Shown here one piece after another: positions 5,655-10,643 of a stretch of DNA of 10,643 nucleotides. The stretch is from Prevotellaceae bacterium. GTDB taxonomy: Bacteria > Bacteroidota > Bacteroidia > Bacteroidales > UBA932. The DNA is taken from positions 1-10,643 of the forward strand of contig JAIROF010000039.1 of assembly GCA_031257655.1 (NCBI GenBank). Reading direction: 5' to 3'. The position numbers and the translations under genes are program-made. Below the pieces are notes generated by a model, which ran no database searches, was not told where the DNA came from, and saw only the letters and a list, made by a program, of their open reading frames with translations. The first letter of the stretch is position 1; each line of letters starts with the position of its first letter.

Positions 5655-6855
5655 GCATCGACGGGAGCACGAGCATGGCCGTGATGGCCGCCATAGCGCC
5701 CGCGTTGAGCGCCAGCACATGCCACAGCTCCAGCGCCACCGGCGCCTGCGAAAGGTAGTAGGTTTCGGGGTTGAGCGACACGATGCCGAAATGCTGCTGG
5801 AGCAGGCAAAGCCCGATGCCGATTACGTTCCCCCACAGCAGCCCCTTTCCGGCAATGAACCCCGACTGGTAGATGAATATTTTTTGCAGGCTTGCGTTTT
5901 GTATGCCCAGCGACTTGAGCAGCCCAATCATCTGCGACCGCTCGAGCAGCATGATGAGCAGCGTCGATACCATGTTGAATCCGGCCACCAGCAGCATAAG
6001 CGCCAGGATGATCCAGGCGTTGAGGTCTTGCAGCGCAAGCCAGTCGAATAGCTGCGCGTAGCGCTGCCGCACGTTTTCTACCAGCAGGCGCGTGCCGTCG
6101 GGGAGCAGCTTGTAGCCGGCAATATCCTCCACCTGAAGGTAGGTTGCGTCGAGCTTGTCGAAGTTTTTTACGTAGATTTCGAAGCCCGTAACCTGTCCGG
6201 CGCTCCACCCGTTGAGCCGCTGCACGTGCCTGAGGTCGCACAGCACGTAGAGCTTGTCAAATTCGCCGAACTTGGTGTCGTACACGGCCGCAACGGAGAA
6301 GCGGCGCACGCGGGGCGGGTCTTGCACAAAGAACATGTCGAAGCGGTCGCCCAGCTTGAGCCGCAGCAGCTTTGCCAGCGTTTGCGAAATGGCCACCTCG
6401 CTGCTTGCGGCGCTGTCGGCAAGGGCAAAGGGGCCGCCGCTCACCATGTTTGCGCTGAAAAAGCTCCAGTCAAAATCCTTGTCAACCCCCTTTAGCACCA
6501 CGCCCTGCATGTTGTTGCCCGAGGTAATGATGCCGGGCTTAAGCGCAAAGGCTTGGACGTGCGCCACCTCGTTGAGCTGCGCCACCTGCGGCAAAAAATC
6601 CTGCCGCCGGCTAATGGGCGCAGCCTCGTAGGAGGTATTCCCGTCGAAGCTTACGATTTGCACGTGCGCCAAAAATCCGGTAACCTTCTGCGTAATCTGC
6701 TCCTTAAACCCGGTGAGCACCGCTACCGCAACGACCATCACGGCAAGGCTCAGCGCCACGCTCGCCACCGATATGCCGACAATGGGGCGGAGCATGCGCT
6801 GCTCCTCGTGCTTGCTGAAGGTTAGCCGTCGGGCTATAAAAAGTTCGATGTTCAC
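5611..6855 (-). CDS. FtsX-family ABC transporter permease (LolC/LolE-like)
   Basis: Inner-membrane permease of 414 residues, the size of LolC/LolE, which extract lipoproteins from the inner membrane with the LolD ATPase. The N-terminus (MNIELFIARRLTFSKHEEQ) precedes TM1 at about 24-48. A large periplasmic MacB-like domain follows (roughly 50-275). Then come three C-terminal helices, with the cytoplasmic ERSQMIGLLKSLGIQN coupling motif (about 304-319) that meets the ATPase. The end SPSKTLRFA fits the family's P-x-K-x-LR ending. No ATPase gene is in the window, so the partner must be encoded elsewhere. Lipoprotein release is the likely role by similarity, but other MacB/FtsX substrates are possible. 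A good promoter lies upstream. The 3' end is part of an in-frame duplication that continues past the stop. Confidence 0.9.
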   Translation of the reverse strand: MNIELFIARRLTFSKHEEQRMLRPIVGISVASVALSLAVMVVAVAVLTGFKEQITQKVTGFLAHVQIVSFDGNTSYEAAPISRRQDFLPQVAQLNEVAHVQAFALKPGIITSGNNMQGVVLKGVDKDFDWSFFSANMVSGGPFALADSAASSEVAISQTLAKLLRLKLGDRFDMFFVQDPPRVRRFSVAAVYDTKFGEFDKLYVLCDLRHVQRLNGWSAGQVTGFEIYVKNFDKLDATYLQVEDIAGYKLLPDGTRLLVENVRQRYAQLFDWLALQDLNAWIILALMLLVAGFNMVSTLLIMLLERSQMIGLLKSLGIQNASLQKIFIYQSGFIAGKGLLWGNVIGIGLCLLQQHFGIVSLNPETYYLSQAPVALELWHVLALNAGAMAAITAMLVLPSMLAARISPSKTLRFA

Positions 6856-6880
6856 GATAAAAATTTTTTTTTTGAGGACG

Positions 6881-6912
6881 TAAAGATAGGTGTTTCCGGG
6901 TCATGCAGCAAA
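6881..6912 (-). promoter_or_regulatory. Promoter of the LolC/LolE-like permease
   Basis: On the minus strand TTTG (6909-6912) and TATCTTTA (6881-6888) are separated by 20 bp. The -33 is perfect and the -7 matches TAnnTTTG at all but the last base. Transcription would start near 6873, about 18 nt before the ATG at 6855, through an AT-rich leader. Confidence 0.65.
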
Positions 6913-6982
6913 CCGCAGTACACGTTAACACTGTATAAGCCTATTTAAATCGCTACGGCCATGGCGCAGGGCAAAAAATTGC

Positions 6983-6990
6983 TACCTTTG
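6983..6990 (+). promoter_or_regulatory. Putative -7 element for tRNA-Phe
   Basis: TACCTTTG is a perfect Bacteroidetes -7 box. Transcription would start near 6995, about 19 nt before the tRNA. No TTG is seen at the -33 position (sequence there is ccatgg), so the promoter depends on the -7 box. Confidence 0.55.
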
Positions 6991-7013
6991 CTCCCCCTAA
7001 TTTGATAAGGCGA

Positions 7014-7089
7014 GGTACCATAGCTCAGCTGGTAGAGCAAAGGACTGAAAATCCTTGTGTCCCTGGTTCGATTCCGGGTGGTACCACCA
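7014..7089 (+). tRNA. tRNA-Phe (anticodon GAA)
   Basis: A complete cloverleaf can be drawn. The acceptor GGTACCA (7014-7020) pairs with TGGTACC (7079-7085). The D arm is GCTCAGCTGGTAGAGC (7023-7038). The anticodon stem AAGGA/TCCTT encloses the loop CTGAAAA with anticodon GAA at 7047-7049. The T arm contains GGTTCGATTCC. The discriminator is A (7086), and CCA is encoded at 7087-7089. All expected conserved bases (T8, GG in the D loop, TTCGA in the T loop) are present. It is a single tRNA with no neighbouring tRNA in the window. Confidence 0.98.
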
Positions 7090-7176
7090 ATACATGCATA
7101 GCCAACCCGCCGCAGCCTCCGGTGTGGCGAAGCAGAGCTACCCCTCCCCCCATTTCCGGGCAATTTTTTCGCAGCA

Positions 7177-7207
7177 CAAAAGTACGCTATTACGCTGAAT
7201 TTACAAA
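7177..7207 (-). promoter_or_regulatory. Orphan promoter facing tRNA-Phe
   Basis: On the minus strand TTTG (7204-7207), a 19-bp spacer and TACTTTTG (7177-7184) fit the Bacteroidetes consensus at every defined position. Downstream on that strand there is no credible gene, only the GC-rich remnant and then the antisense strand of tRNA-Phe. It may be the leftover promoter of a lost gene, or may drive an antisense RNA. Confidence 0.5.
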
Positions 7208-7297
7208 AAGCGGCAAAACGGATGGCCGCCAGCGGGCTGATAGCAGCTCGTATGGAGGGGGTGATAGGATATGTAATACGCCTAATTGTACAATTTA

Positions 7298-7540
7298 GGT
7301 AGTGTCCATGATCTATTGATATGAACTTTAATTGGCAAATGATCAAACAGGTATCAATTTTACCAAAATATTGCAAATACTTGACAATCAACAAAATGTG
7401 TTTTTGTGTTAATAGAATAAGGGCATCATCCAAAAAAAGAATTAGCCAAATTTTCGCAGATTTTGCTTGCGCCCAAAAATATTTTATCGCACTGATTTTT
7501 ACCCATTTATGAATTATATCAATCAAACATGGACACTACC
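7298..7540. mobile_element. 243-bp MITE-like element with GGTAGTGTCC terminal inverted repeats
   Basis: The left end ggtagtgtccatg (7298-7310) is the exact reverse complement of the right end catggacactacc (7528-7540). The match extends to 22 of 25 positions (attgatat shared further in). A solo copy of the right end is at 4530-4601, so the family is dispersed. The interior has no transposase motif. A minus-strand frame near the right end reads HKWVKISAIKYFWA, and the solo copy reads HKWIKISTIACLWA in the same register. The element could therefore be an internally deleted insertion sequence. No target duplication is visible. Confidence 0.65.
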
Positions 7541-7577
7541 CAAACTTTTCATAGCTCCTCAAAAAAAGAATTAGCCA
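7431..7577. repeat. 18-bp direct repeat pair around the right end of the 243-bp element
   Basis: caaaaaaagaattagcca occurs at 7431-7448, inside the element, and again at 7560-7577, 20 bp beyond its right end. Partial similarity continues after it (a T-rich run, then cgcagatt against cacgatt). The outside copy may be a remnant of a second, overlapping element. Confidence 0.6.
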
Positions 7578-7579
7578 TT

Positions 7580-7675
7580 TTTTCACGATTCAAATGTGTT
7601 GACCATTAGATGTCAACATCGAAGTGTTAAAAGTGTTGATAGCGAGTGGTTTTTCATGATTTAAATGCGTTGGCC
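7580..7675. repeat. 25-bp imperfect direct repeat, 71 bp apart
   Basis: ttttcacgattcaaatgtg plus ttgacc (7580-7604) matches ttttcatgatttaaatgcg plus ttggcc (7651-7675), with four differences that are all transitions. The interval holds gttgac/gtcaac inverted hexamers. No coding sense is seen. These are decayed repeats. Confidence 0.55.
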
Positions 7676-7694
7676 CTGGCATGTGTAGCGGCAT

Positions 7695-7752
7695 TTTGGA
7701 AAAGCTGTTTTTTATTGCTACTTTTGTCGCGCTTGCATTCGTGGTAATTTTG
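7695..7752 (+). promoter_or_regulatory. Tandem Bacteroidetes promoters upstream of the T9SS protein
   Basis: P1 is TTTG (7695-7698), a 20-bp spacer, then TACTTTTG (7719-7726). Every defined position matches. P2 has the -7 box TAATTTTG (7745-7752) with TTTG (7723-7726) 18 bp upstream, so the P1 -7 box would double as its -33. Starts would be near 7733 and 7759, leaving a leader of 260-290 nt before the ATG at 8023, or a separate small transcript. Confidence 0.55.
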
Positions 7753-7759
7753 TGGTAGC

Positions 7760-7792
7760 TTGGAGCATTTATTTATTTGGAAATCGCTCCAA
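7760..7792 (+). promoter_or_regulatory. Hairpin at the start of the putative long leader
   Basis: TTGGAGCATTT (7760-7770) pairs with AAAT-C-GCTCCAA (7781-7792), giving 11 base pairs with one bulged C and a ten-base loop. It lies immediately after the predicted P2 start. A T-rich stretch follows only after about 20 bp, so it is not a clear terminator. Confidence 0.45.
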
Positions 7793-7907
7793 ATGTGTTG
7801 TGATTTGCTTGCTATTTTTCTTTGAAAAAAAAGAATTATAGACAAAGCGCACAAAATAGAGTACGTCGAGCAATGTGTATGGAAGCTACCCTGTTGTCCT
7901 GCTGCAC

Positions 7908-8010
7908 AAAAAAAGTGCGTCAGCCTAATTTTCAACTTTCAATTTTCAACTAAAAAAAAGTGCGTCAGCCTAATTTTCAATTTTCAATTTTCAACTTTCA
8001 ACTAAAAAAG
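7908..8010. repeat. Tandem duplicated block with TTTCAAY heptamers
   Basis: The block begins with an A-run and gtgcgtcagcctaatt and is present twice (7908-7950 and 7952-8002). Each copy ends in heptamers: three in the first (TTTCAAC, TTTCAAT, TTTCAAC at 7930-7950) and four in the second (TTTCAAT twice, TTTCAAC twice at 7975-8002). Each is followed by a TAAAAAA run. It sits directly before the start of the T9SS protein gene. Length changes here would alter the leader but not the protein. Confidence 0.85.
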
Positions 8011-8022
8011 TTTTTTTGGGGA

Positions 8023-9678
8023 ATGAAAAAAGCTACCTTTCTGCTGCCCTTGCTGCTCTCTACCGGCGTTTGTGCGCAGATAGGAGCCGAGCGCCCCGAC
8101 TTTGTCGATACCACGCGGTATTGGGCTCCTGTTGCGTCCGACACCTTTCACTTTGCGCCCCTTAGCCGGCAGCAGGATACCGTTTTTGTTTTTTTTAACC
8201 GGCACGGCGCGCTCACCGCCGCGCAGCCGCAGGGGAGGCCTGCGCGCTTTACGTGGCAAAAGCTGGATACGGCGTCGCTCACCTTCCAAACCGTTTGGGT
8301 AGACACGGTGGCGCCGGATACGGCGGCGGCGGATTTTTTCACCCAAACGGAGCGCGACAGCAGCAGGTGCGACAGCTTTCCCAGGCAAGCCACCTTCGCC
8401 AGCCGGCGCACCACCTCCCGGTTGCCCGACAGCGTTGGCTTTGGCTGCTACCGCGTTGTTACCGATACGCTGCAAACGCTGTACGACACGCTGCGCTGCG
8501 ATTCCTTCTACACGGTTTACCCGGCAGCCGACGGCGCGGACAGCGCCGTGTACCGAAAGGGCAGCTTTTTAATCCCGAAAGATGTGCAGGCCGTTGCCGC
8601 CGATACCTTTATCGCGTGGGTTTTTATCGACACCTTTCGCATCGACAGCATTGTGTACGACGAAAAGGAGCACGACTGCAACGTGCTCAAGCTGCAATCC
8701 GTTTTTTACCCGGCCAGCGAAGGCTACTACCAGTACGCCTACCTCAACTTGTGGCGCGCGCCGCGCAGGGATGAGCTCAAGTATCCCGACTGCAACGACT
8801 GCTACATCAAGAAGGTAGCGTGGACAACCACCCCCGACGACATCCACAAGGGCGCCACCGTAGCCGCCGGCGACGAGTGGAAGAGTTCCTTCATTGCCTA
8901 TGTTCCCACGCCGTTTCACGACGCCAAGTACAAAGTTGTGGTCGAAAACTACTTTGGCGCAGCGGATACGCTCGAAACGGACGTCATAAAGGCAAAATCG
9001 ACCTTTGCGCAAATGAAGCTGTACGCAGAAAAGCCGAGCGATGGCGGCGTGAAGGAGTGGAAAGAAAAAACGAACATGGCGGAGCCGGAGATGTGGCCTA
9101 TCAGCGTGTACCTTGCCAACACCTCGCTCAACGCAAGGGATAGCGCAACGTTTACGTGGGAATTTTTTGCCAACCTGTACGAGCAGGAGGACACTTCCGC
9201 TATTCCGCCGCGCACCTGGCAGGTCGTCACCCCCGATTCTGCCGAAACCGTATATCCGCCGGAGCCGTACAAGCCCGGGCGCTACCCCGTAACGCTGCTG
9301 GTGAGCAACCGGTACGGCTGCACCGACAGCGATACCGTTACGCTGGAGGTGGAAGAGTTTCTCATAGAGCCGGACGCCATCCCCCCCCTGTTCACGCCCA
9401 ACGGCGACGGCAAAAACGACACGTACCAGCTCAAAGACCCCGACAGCAAGGCTCACTCGGTGGAGGCGCTGGAGGTAAGCATTTACAACCGCTACGGGCA
9501 GCTCGTGTTCCGCAGCCGCGACCTGCTCTTTGCCTGGGACGGCAAGCTGCGCGGCGCCAACAGCCTCGCCCCCGACGGCGTGTACTTCTACGTCATTAAG
9601 GCGCAGGGGTACAACAAGCAGCGGAAAAAAGTAAGGCAAACGCTCAAGGGGAGTATCCACCTGTTCAACGGGAGGTAG
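8023..9678 (+). CDS. Secreted protein with T9SS type B C-terminal sorting domain
   Basis: A 551-residue exported protein. The start chosen is the ATG at 8023 because MKKATFLLPLLLSTGVCAQ is a Sec signal peptide ending in an AQ cleavage site. A GTG at 7960 would add 21 residues translated from the heptamer repeats. The N-terminal half is rich in Asp and Thr with scattered Cys pairs (CNDCY) and matches no domain I recognise. A PKD-like beta-sandwich spans about 358-447, ending NRYGCTDSDTVTLEV. The C-terminus has FTPNGDGKNDTY (457-468), YNRYGQLVFRS, WDGKLRG and APDGVYFYVIKA. This is the gliding-motility-associated (CHU_C/TIGR04131) sorting domain. The protein should cross the outer membrane by the type IX system and sit at the cell surface or be released. 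No enzyme motif is seen; an adhesin-like or structural role is a guess. A terminator overlaps its stop. Confidence 0.9.
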   Translation: MKKATFLLPLLLSTGVCAQIGAERPDFVDTTRYWAPVASDTFHFAPLSRQQDTVFVFFNRHGALTAAQPQGRPARFTWQKLDTASLTFQTVWVDTVAPDTAAADFFTQTERDSSRCDSFPRQATFASRRTTSRLPDSVGFGCYRVVTDTLQTLYDTLRCDSFYTVYPAADGADSAVYRKGSFLIPKDVQAVAADTFIAWVFIDTFRIDSIVYDEKEHDCNVLKLQSVFYPASEGYYQYAYLNLWRAPRRDELKYPDCNDCYIKKVAWTTTPDDIHKGATVAAGDEWKSSFIAYVPTPFHDAKYKVVVENYFGAADTLETDVIKAKSTFAQMKLYAEKPSDGGVKEWKEKTNMAEPEMWPISVYLANTSLNARDSATFTWEFFANLYEQEDTSAIPPRTWQVVTPDSAETVYPPEPYKPGRYPVTLLVSNRYGCTDSDTVTLEVEEFLIEPDAIPPLFTPNGDGKNDTYQLKDPDSKAHSVEALEVSIYNRYGQLVFRSRDLLFAWDGKLRGANSLAPDGVYFYVIKAQGYNKQRKKVRQTLKGSIHLFNGR

Positions 9679-9708
9679 CCGCGCTACGCTTTGCGCGGCG
9701 TATTTTTG
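9678..9708 (+). terminator. Rho-independent terminator of the T9SS protein gene
   Basis: GCCGCGC (9678-9684) pairs perfectly with GCGCGGC (9693-9699) around the loop tacgcttt and is followed by gta and five T's (9703-9707). The first G of the stem is the last base of the stop codon. The T-tract also spells TATTTTTG (9701-9708), a -7-like string without a -33 element. Confidence 0.75.
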
Positions 9709-9795
9709 TGCGCTGCCCGCTGGGGGAAGCGTAGCCCGGCGCAGCCAATCTGCGCGATGTGCACGCGCATGGCATAGCGTAGCAACATTAAAATG

Positions 9796-9851
9796 AGCCG
9801 AATAGCGAAGCCGAAGCGAAGCCGACAACGTTTATTTGTGTTCGCTCGGCT
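9796..9851. repeat. Repeat-rich hairpin with a duplicated 11-mer
   Basis: agcgaagccga is perfectly repeated in tandem (9804-9814 and 9815-9825). AGCCG (9796-9800) and AGCGAA (9804-9809) pair with TTCGCT and CGGCT (9841-9851) to form an 11-bp stem with a three-base bulge. It lies upstream of the small unknown gene and would encode low-complexity basic residues if that gene began at 9793, which argues against that start. Confidence 0.55.
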
Positions 9852-9882
9852 GAAAAATATCCCAAAATCGATAAAATACCGT

Positions 9883-10236
9883 ATGAACCCTGAAGCTCAA
9901 AACCAAAGATGGGGGCTTGCGTATGTGCGTAAATCCCCTTTGCCTCCTGATCAAACATGGACGGAAGTGCCGTTTTATACGTACCTTATAGGGGAAAACA
10001 AAGAAATATTTTACACGGCAATGCGAGAAGACAGGCCTGTGAGCCTTGAGGCAATAAAAAGTTTTCCGGTTGCTAATCTCATTAATTTTCCGGCAGGAGT
10101 AGTAGAAATTGAGCCGGACGAAGCTGTTTTTATCGATTGGGAAGGCAACTATTTTATCGGTAAAGAAAGCGACATTGAGCGACCTTTAGACAGAATCGTC
10201 ATTTATTCAACTTTCGCAAGTTGCTCAACTTATTGA
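9883..10236 (+). CDS. Small hypothetical protein, 3' end altered by a MITE-like element
   Basis: A 117-residue protein I do not recognise. The start chosen is the ATG at 9883 (MNPEAQNQRWGLAYVRK). An upstream ATG at 9793 would add 30 residues translated from a hairpin repeat. It has no signal peptide or membrane segment. It is mixed charged and aromatic, with short beta-like stretches (VPFYTYLIG, AVFIDWEGNYFIG), so a small cytoplasmic globular domain is likely. Base composition is visibly richer in A and T than the neighbouring genes, which suggests a different origin. The last ten codons (YSTFASCSTY) and the stop lie inside the left terminal inverted repeat of the element at 10202-10508. The native C-terminus has probably been replaced. 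No convincing promoter was found. It may be expressed or may be a decaying gene. Confidence 0.55.
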   Translation: MNPEAQNQRWGLAYVRKSPLPPDQTWTEVPFYTYLIGENKEIFYTAMREDRPVSLEAIKSFPVANLINFPAGVVEIEPDEAVFIDWEGNYFIGKESDIERPLDRIVIYSTFASCSTY

Positions 10237-10508
10237 ATGCGAACACTTTGCAATAAATTGGTTTTTGTAAAGCAGTAAAAACCAGCGTCTTTGTGTTATA
10301 CTACTTTATTAAACCTCACCCCTGCCCCTCTCCAAAGGAGCTATACCCGCTTCTGCAAGTCCCGCAGAAACGGTGCACACAGCAATAGCTAAAGAAAATT
10401 TGTGCGACTTTTGAATAAAAATCCCTGATTTTTATTGATTTACAAAAACAAAATCATCGTAAAAATGTAATAATCAACAAGTTAAATAACTTGCGAAAGT
10501 TGAATAAA
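10202..10508. mobile_element. 307-bp MITE-like element with 35-bp terminal inverted repeats
   Basis: The left end (10202-10236) and the reverse complement of the right end (10474-10508) match at 31 of 35 positions, with 21 consecutive identities starting tttattcaactttcgcaagt. There is no transposase frame inside. The interior holds a GGTTTTT/AAAAACC hairpin (10260-10283), a tract cctcacccctgcccctctcc followed by aaaggag (10314-10340), and a perfect 10-bp hairpin (10414-10436). Non-autonomous elements of this form are moved by transposases encoded elsewhere. No target duplication is visible. Confidence 0.65.
10414..10436. repeat. Perfect AT-rich hairpin inside the 307-bp element
   Basis: AATAAAAATC (10414-10423) pairs with GATTTTTATT (10427-10436) around the three-base loop CCT. 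It could act as a weak terminator or be a structural part of the element. The sequence after it is not a clean T-run. Confidence 0.6.
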
Positions 10509-10599
10509 GCTATACTTCCTCTGTAAAAAAACTTGTAACTACTCAGGTAGCATATTTCATTGCAAATCACAAAAGTAATAAAAATTCTCCTTGTGAAAA

Positions 10600-10643
10600 C
10601 CTTGTGTTCTTTGTGTCTTCGTGGTATTTTTCCAACCACAAAG
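10600..10643. repeat. Degenerate 9-bp-period repeat (CTTTGTGTC / CACAAAG type), cut by window end
   Basis: Nonamers ccttgtgtt, ctttgtgtc, ttcgtggta can be read in register, then tttttccaa and ccacaaag, which runs into the window edge. The CTTTGTG (10609-10615) and CACAAAG (10637-10643) ends are inverted copies. It belongs to the same style of intergenic repeat as 6-50. The 90 bp between the MITE-like element and this repeat hold nothing else I can identify. Confidence 0.45.

Larger units (their letters stand above)
7090..8022. other. Gene-free spacer rich in repeats and promoter-like sites
   Basis: Between tRNA-Phe and the T9SS protein there are about 930 bp with no credible gene. Contents in order: a GC-rich remnant; a complete minus-strand promoter with no gene (7177-7207); a 12-bp palindrome aattgtacaatt (7284-7295); the 243-bp element at 7298-7540; short direct repeats; tandem plus-strand promoters; a hairpin; and a duplicated block with heptamers. 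Reading frames here, including a minus-strand frame of about 190 codons that runs antisense through the tRNA, show no family features. Confidence 0.7.

Noticed and set aside
4826..6241. A 471-codon minus-strand frame across pyrF and into the permease
   Set aside because: It lies antisense to pyrF and in another frame of the FtsX-family gene. It is rich in Ala, Arg, Gly and His, typical of shadow frames in GC-rich DNA.
6945..7526. A minus-strand open frame of 193 codons
   Set aside because: It runs antisense through tRNA-Phe and the whole 243-bp element. The peptide piece over the tRNA (GTTRNRTRDTRIF) is a known artefact of antisense tRNA translation, and no domain or signal is seen.
7298..7540. 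Naming the insertion sequence family of this element
   Set aside because: The end sequence alone is not enough for me to assign a family, and there is no transposase fragment of usable length.
8569..9828. A 419-codon minus-strand frame opposite the T9SS protein
   Set aside because: It is antisense to a well-supported gene, has low-complexity Val/Ala/Arg content and no motif.
10454..10639. A 61-codon minus-strand frame with a TACTTTTG box nearby (10570-10577)
   Set aside because: The frame is made from the right repeat of the MITE-like element and the nonamer repeat. The -7-like box has no -33 partner and lies within the frame rather than before it.

Overview
This window looks like the chromosome of a member of the Bacteroidota, most likely an environmental Bacteroidales. 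Four signs support this. One protein carries a type B C-terminal sorting domain of the type IX secretion system. There is a Bacteroidetes-style thioredoxin-fold lipoprotein. Several promoters fit the Bacteroidetes consensus TTTG/TTG-N19-21-TAnnTTTG. Starts lack strong Shine-Dalgarno sequences. The main genes are GC-rich (judged by eye), while the spaces between them are AT-rich and full of repeats.

Layout, left to right. Positions 1-262 hold a nonamer-like repeat, a dispersed repeat and a heptamer array. Next are a cationic amino acid permease (minus, 263-1714), a 9-bp tandem array (1880-2005), and a thioredoxin-fold lipoprotein (minus, 2065-3987) with a 14-bp inverted repeat at its two ends. 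A 750-bp spacer follows (strong hairpin, palindromic element, solo end of a dispersed element, pyrF promoter and leader hairpin). Then come pyrF (plus, 4745-5560) and, convergent with it, a LolC/LolE-type FtsX-family permease (minus, 5611-6855) whose last codons are duplicated beyond its stop. tRNA-Phe(GAA) lies at 7014-7089. A 930-bp spacer without a gene holds a 243-bp element with terminal inverted repeats, an orphan promoter facing the tRNA, tandem promoters, and a duplicated block with heptamers. A T9SS type B secreted protein (plus, 8023-9678) follows with its terminator, then a small AT-rich unknown gene (plus, 9883-10236) whose last codons lie inside the terminal inverted repeat of a 307-bp MITE-like element. 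The window ends in a third nonamer-type repeat.

The genes do not form an operon or one pathway. They are separate units: amino acid uptake, envelope redox chemistry, pyrimidine synthesis, envelope lipoprotein/ABC export, translation, and a secreted surface protein. I see no defence, CRISPR, phage or biosynthetic system. What stands out is the density and variety of small repeats and MITE-like elements, two of which have touched the ends of genes, plus a pyrF leader hairpin and a long leader with tandem promoters before the T9SS protein.
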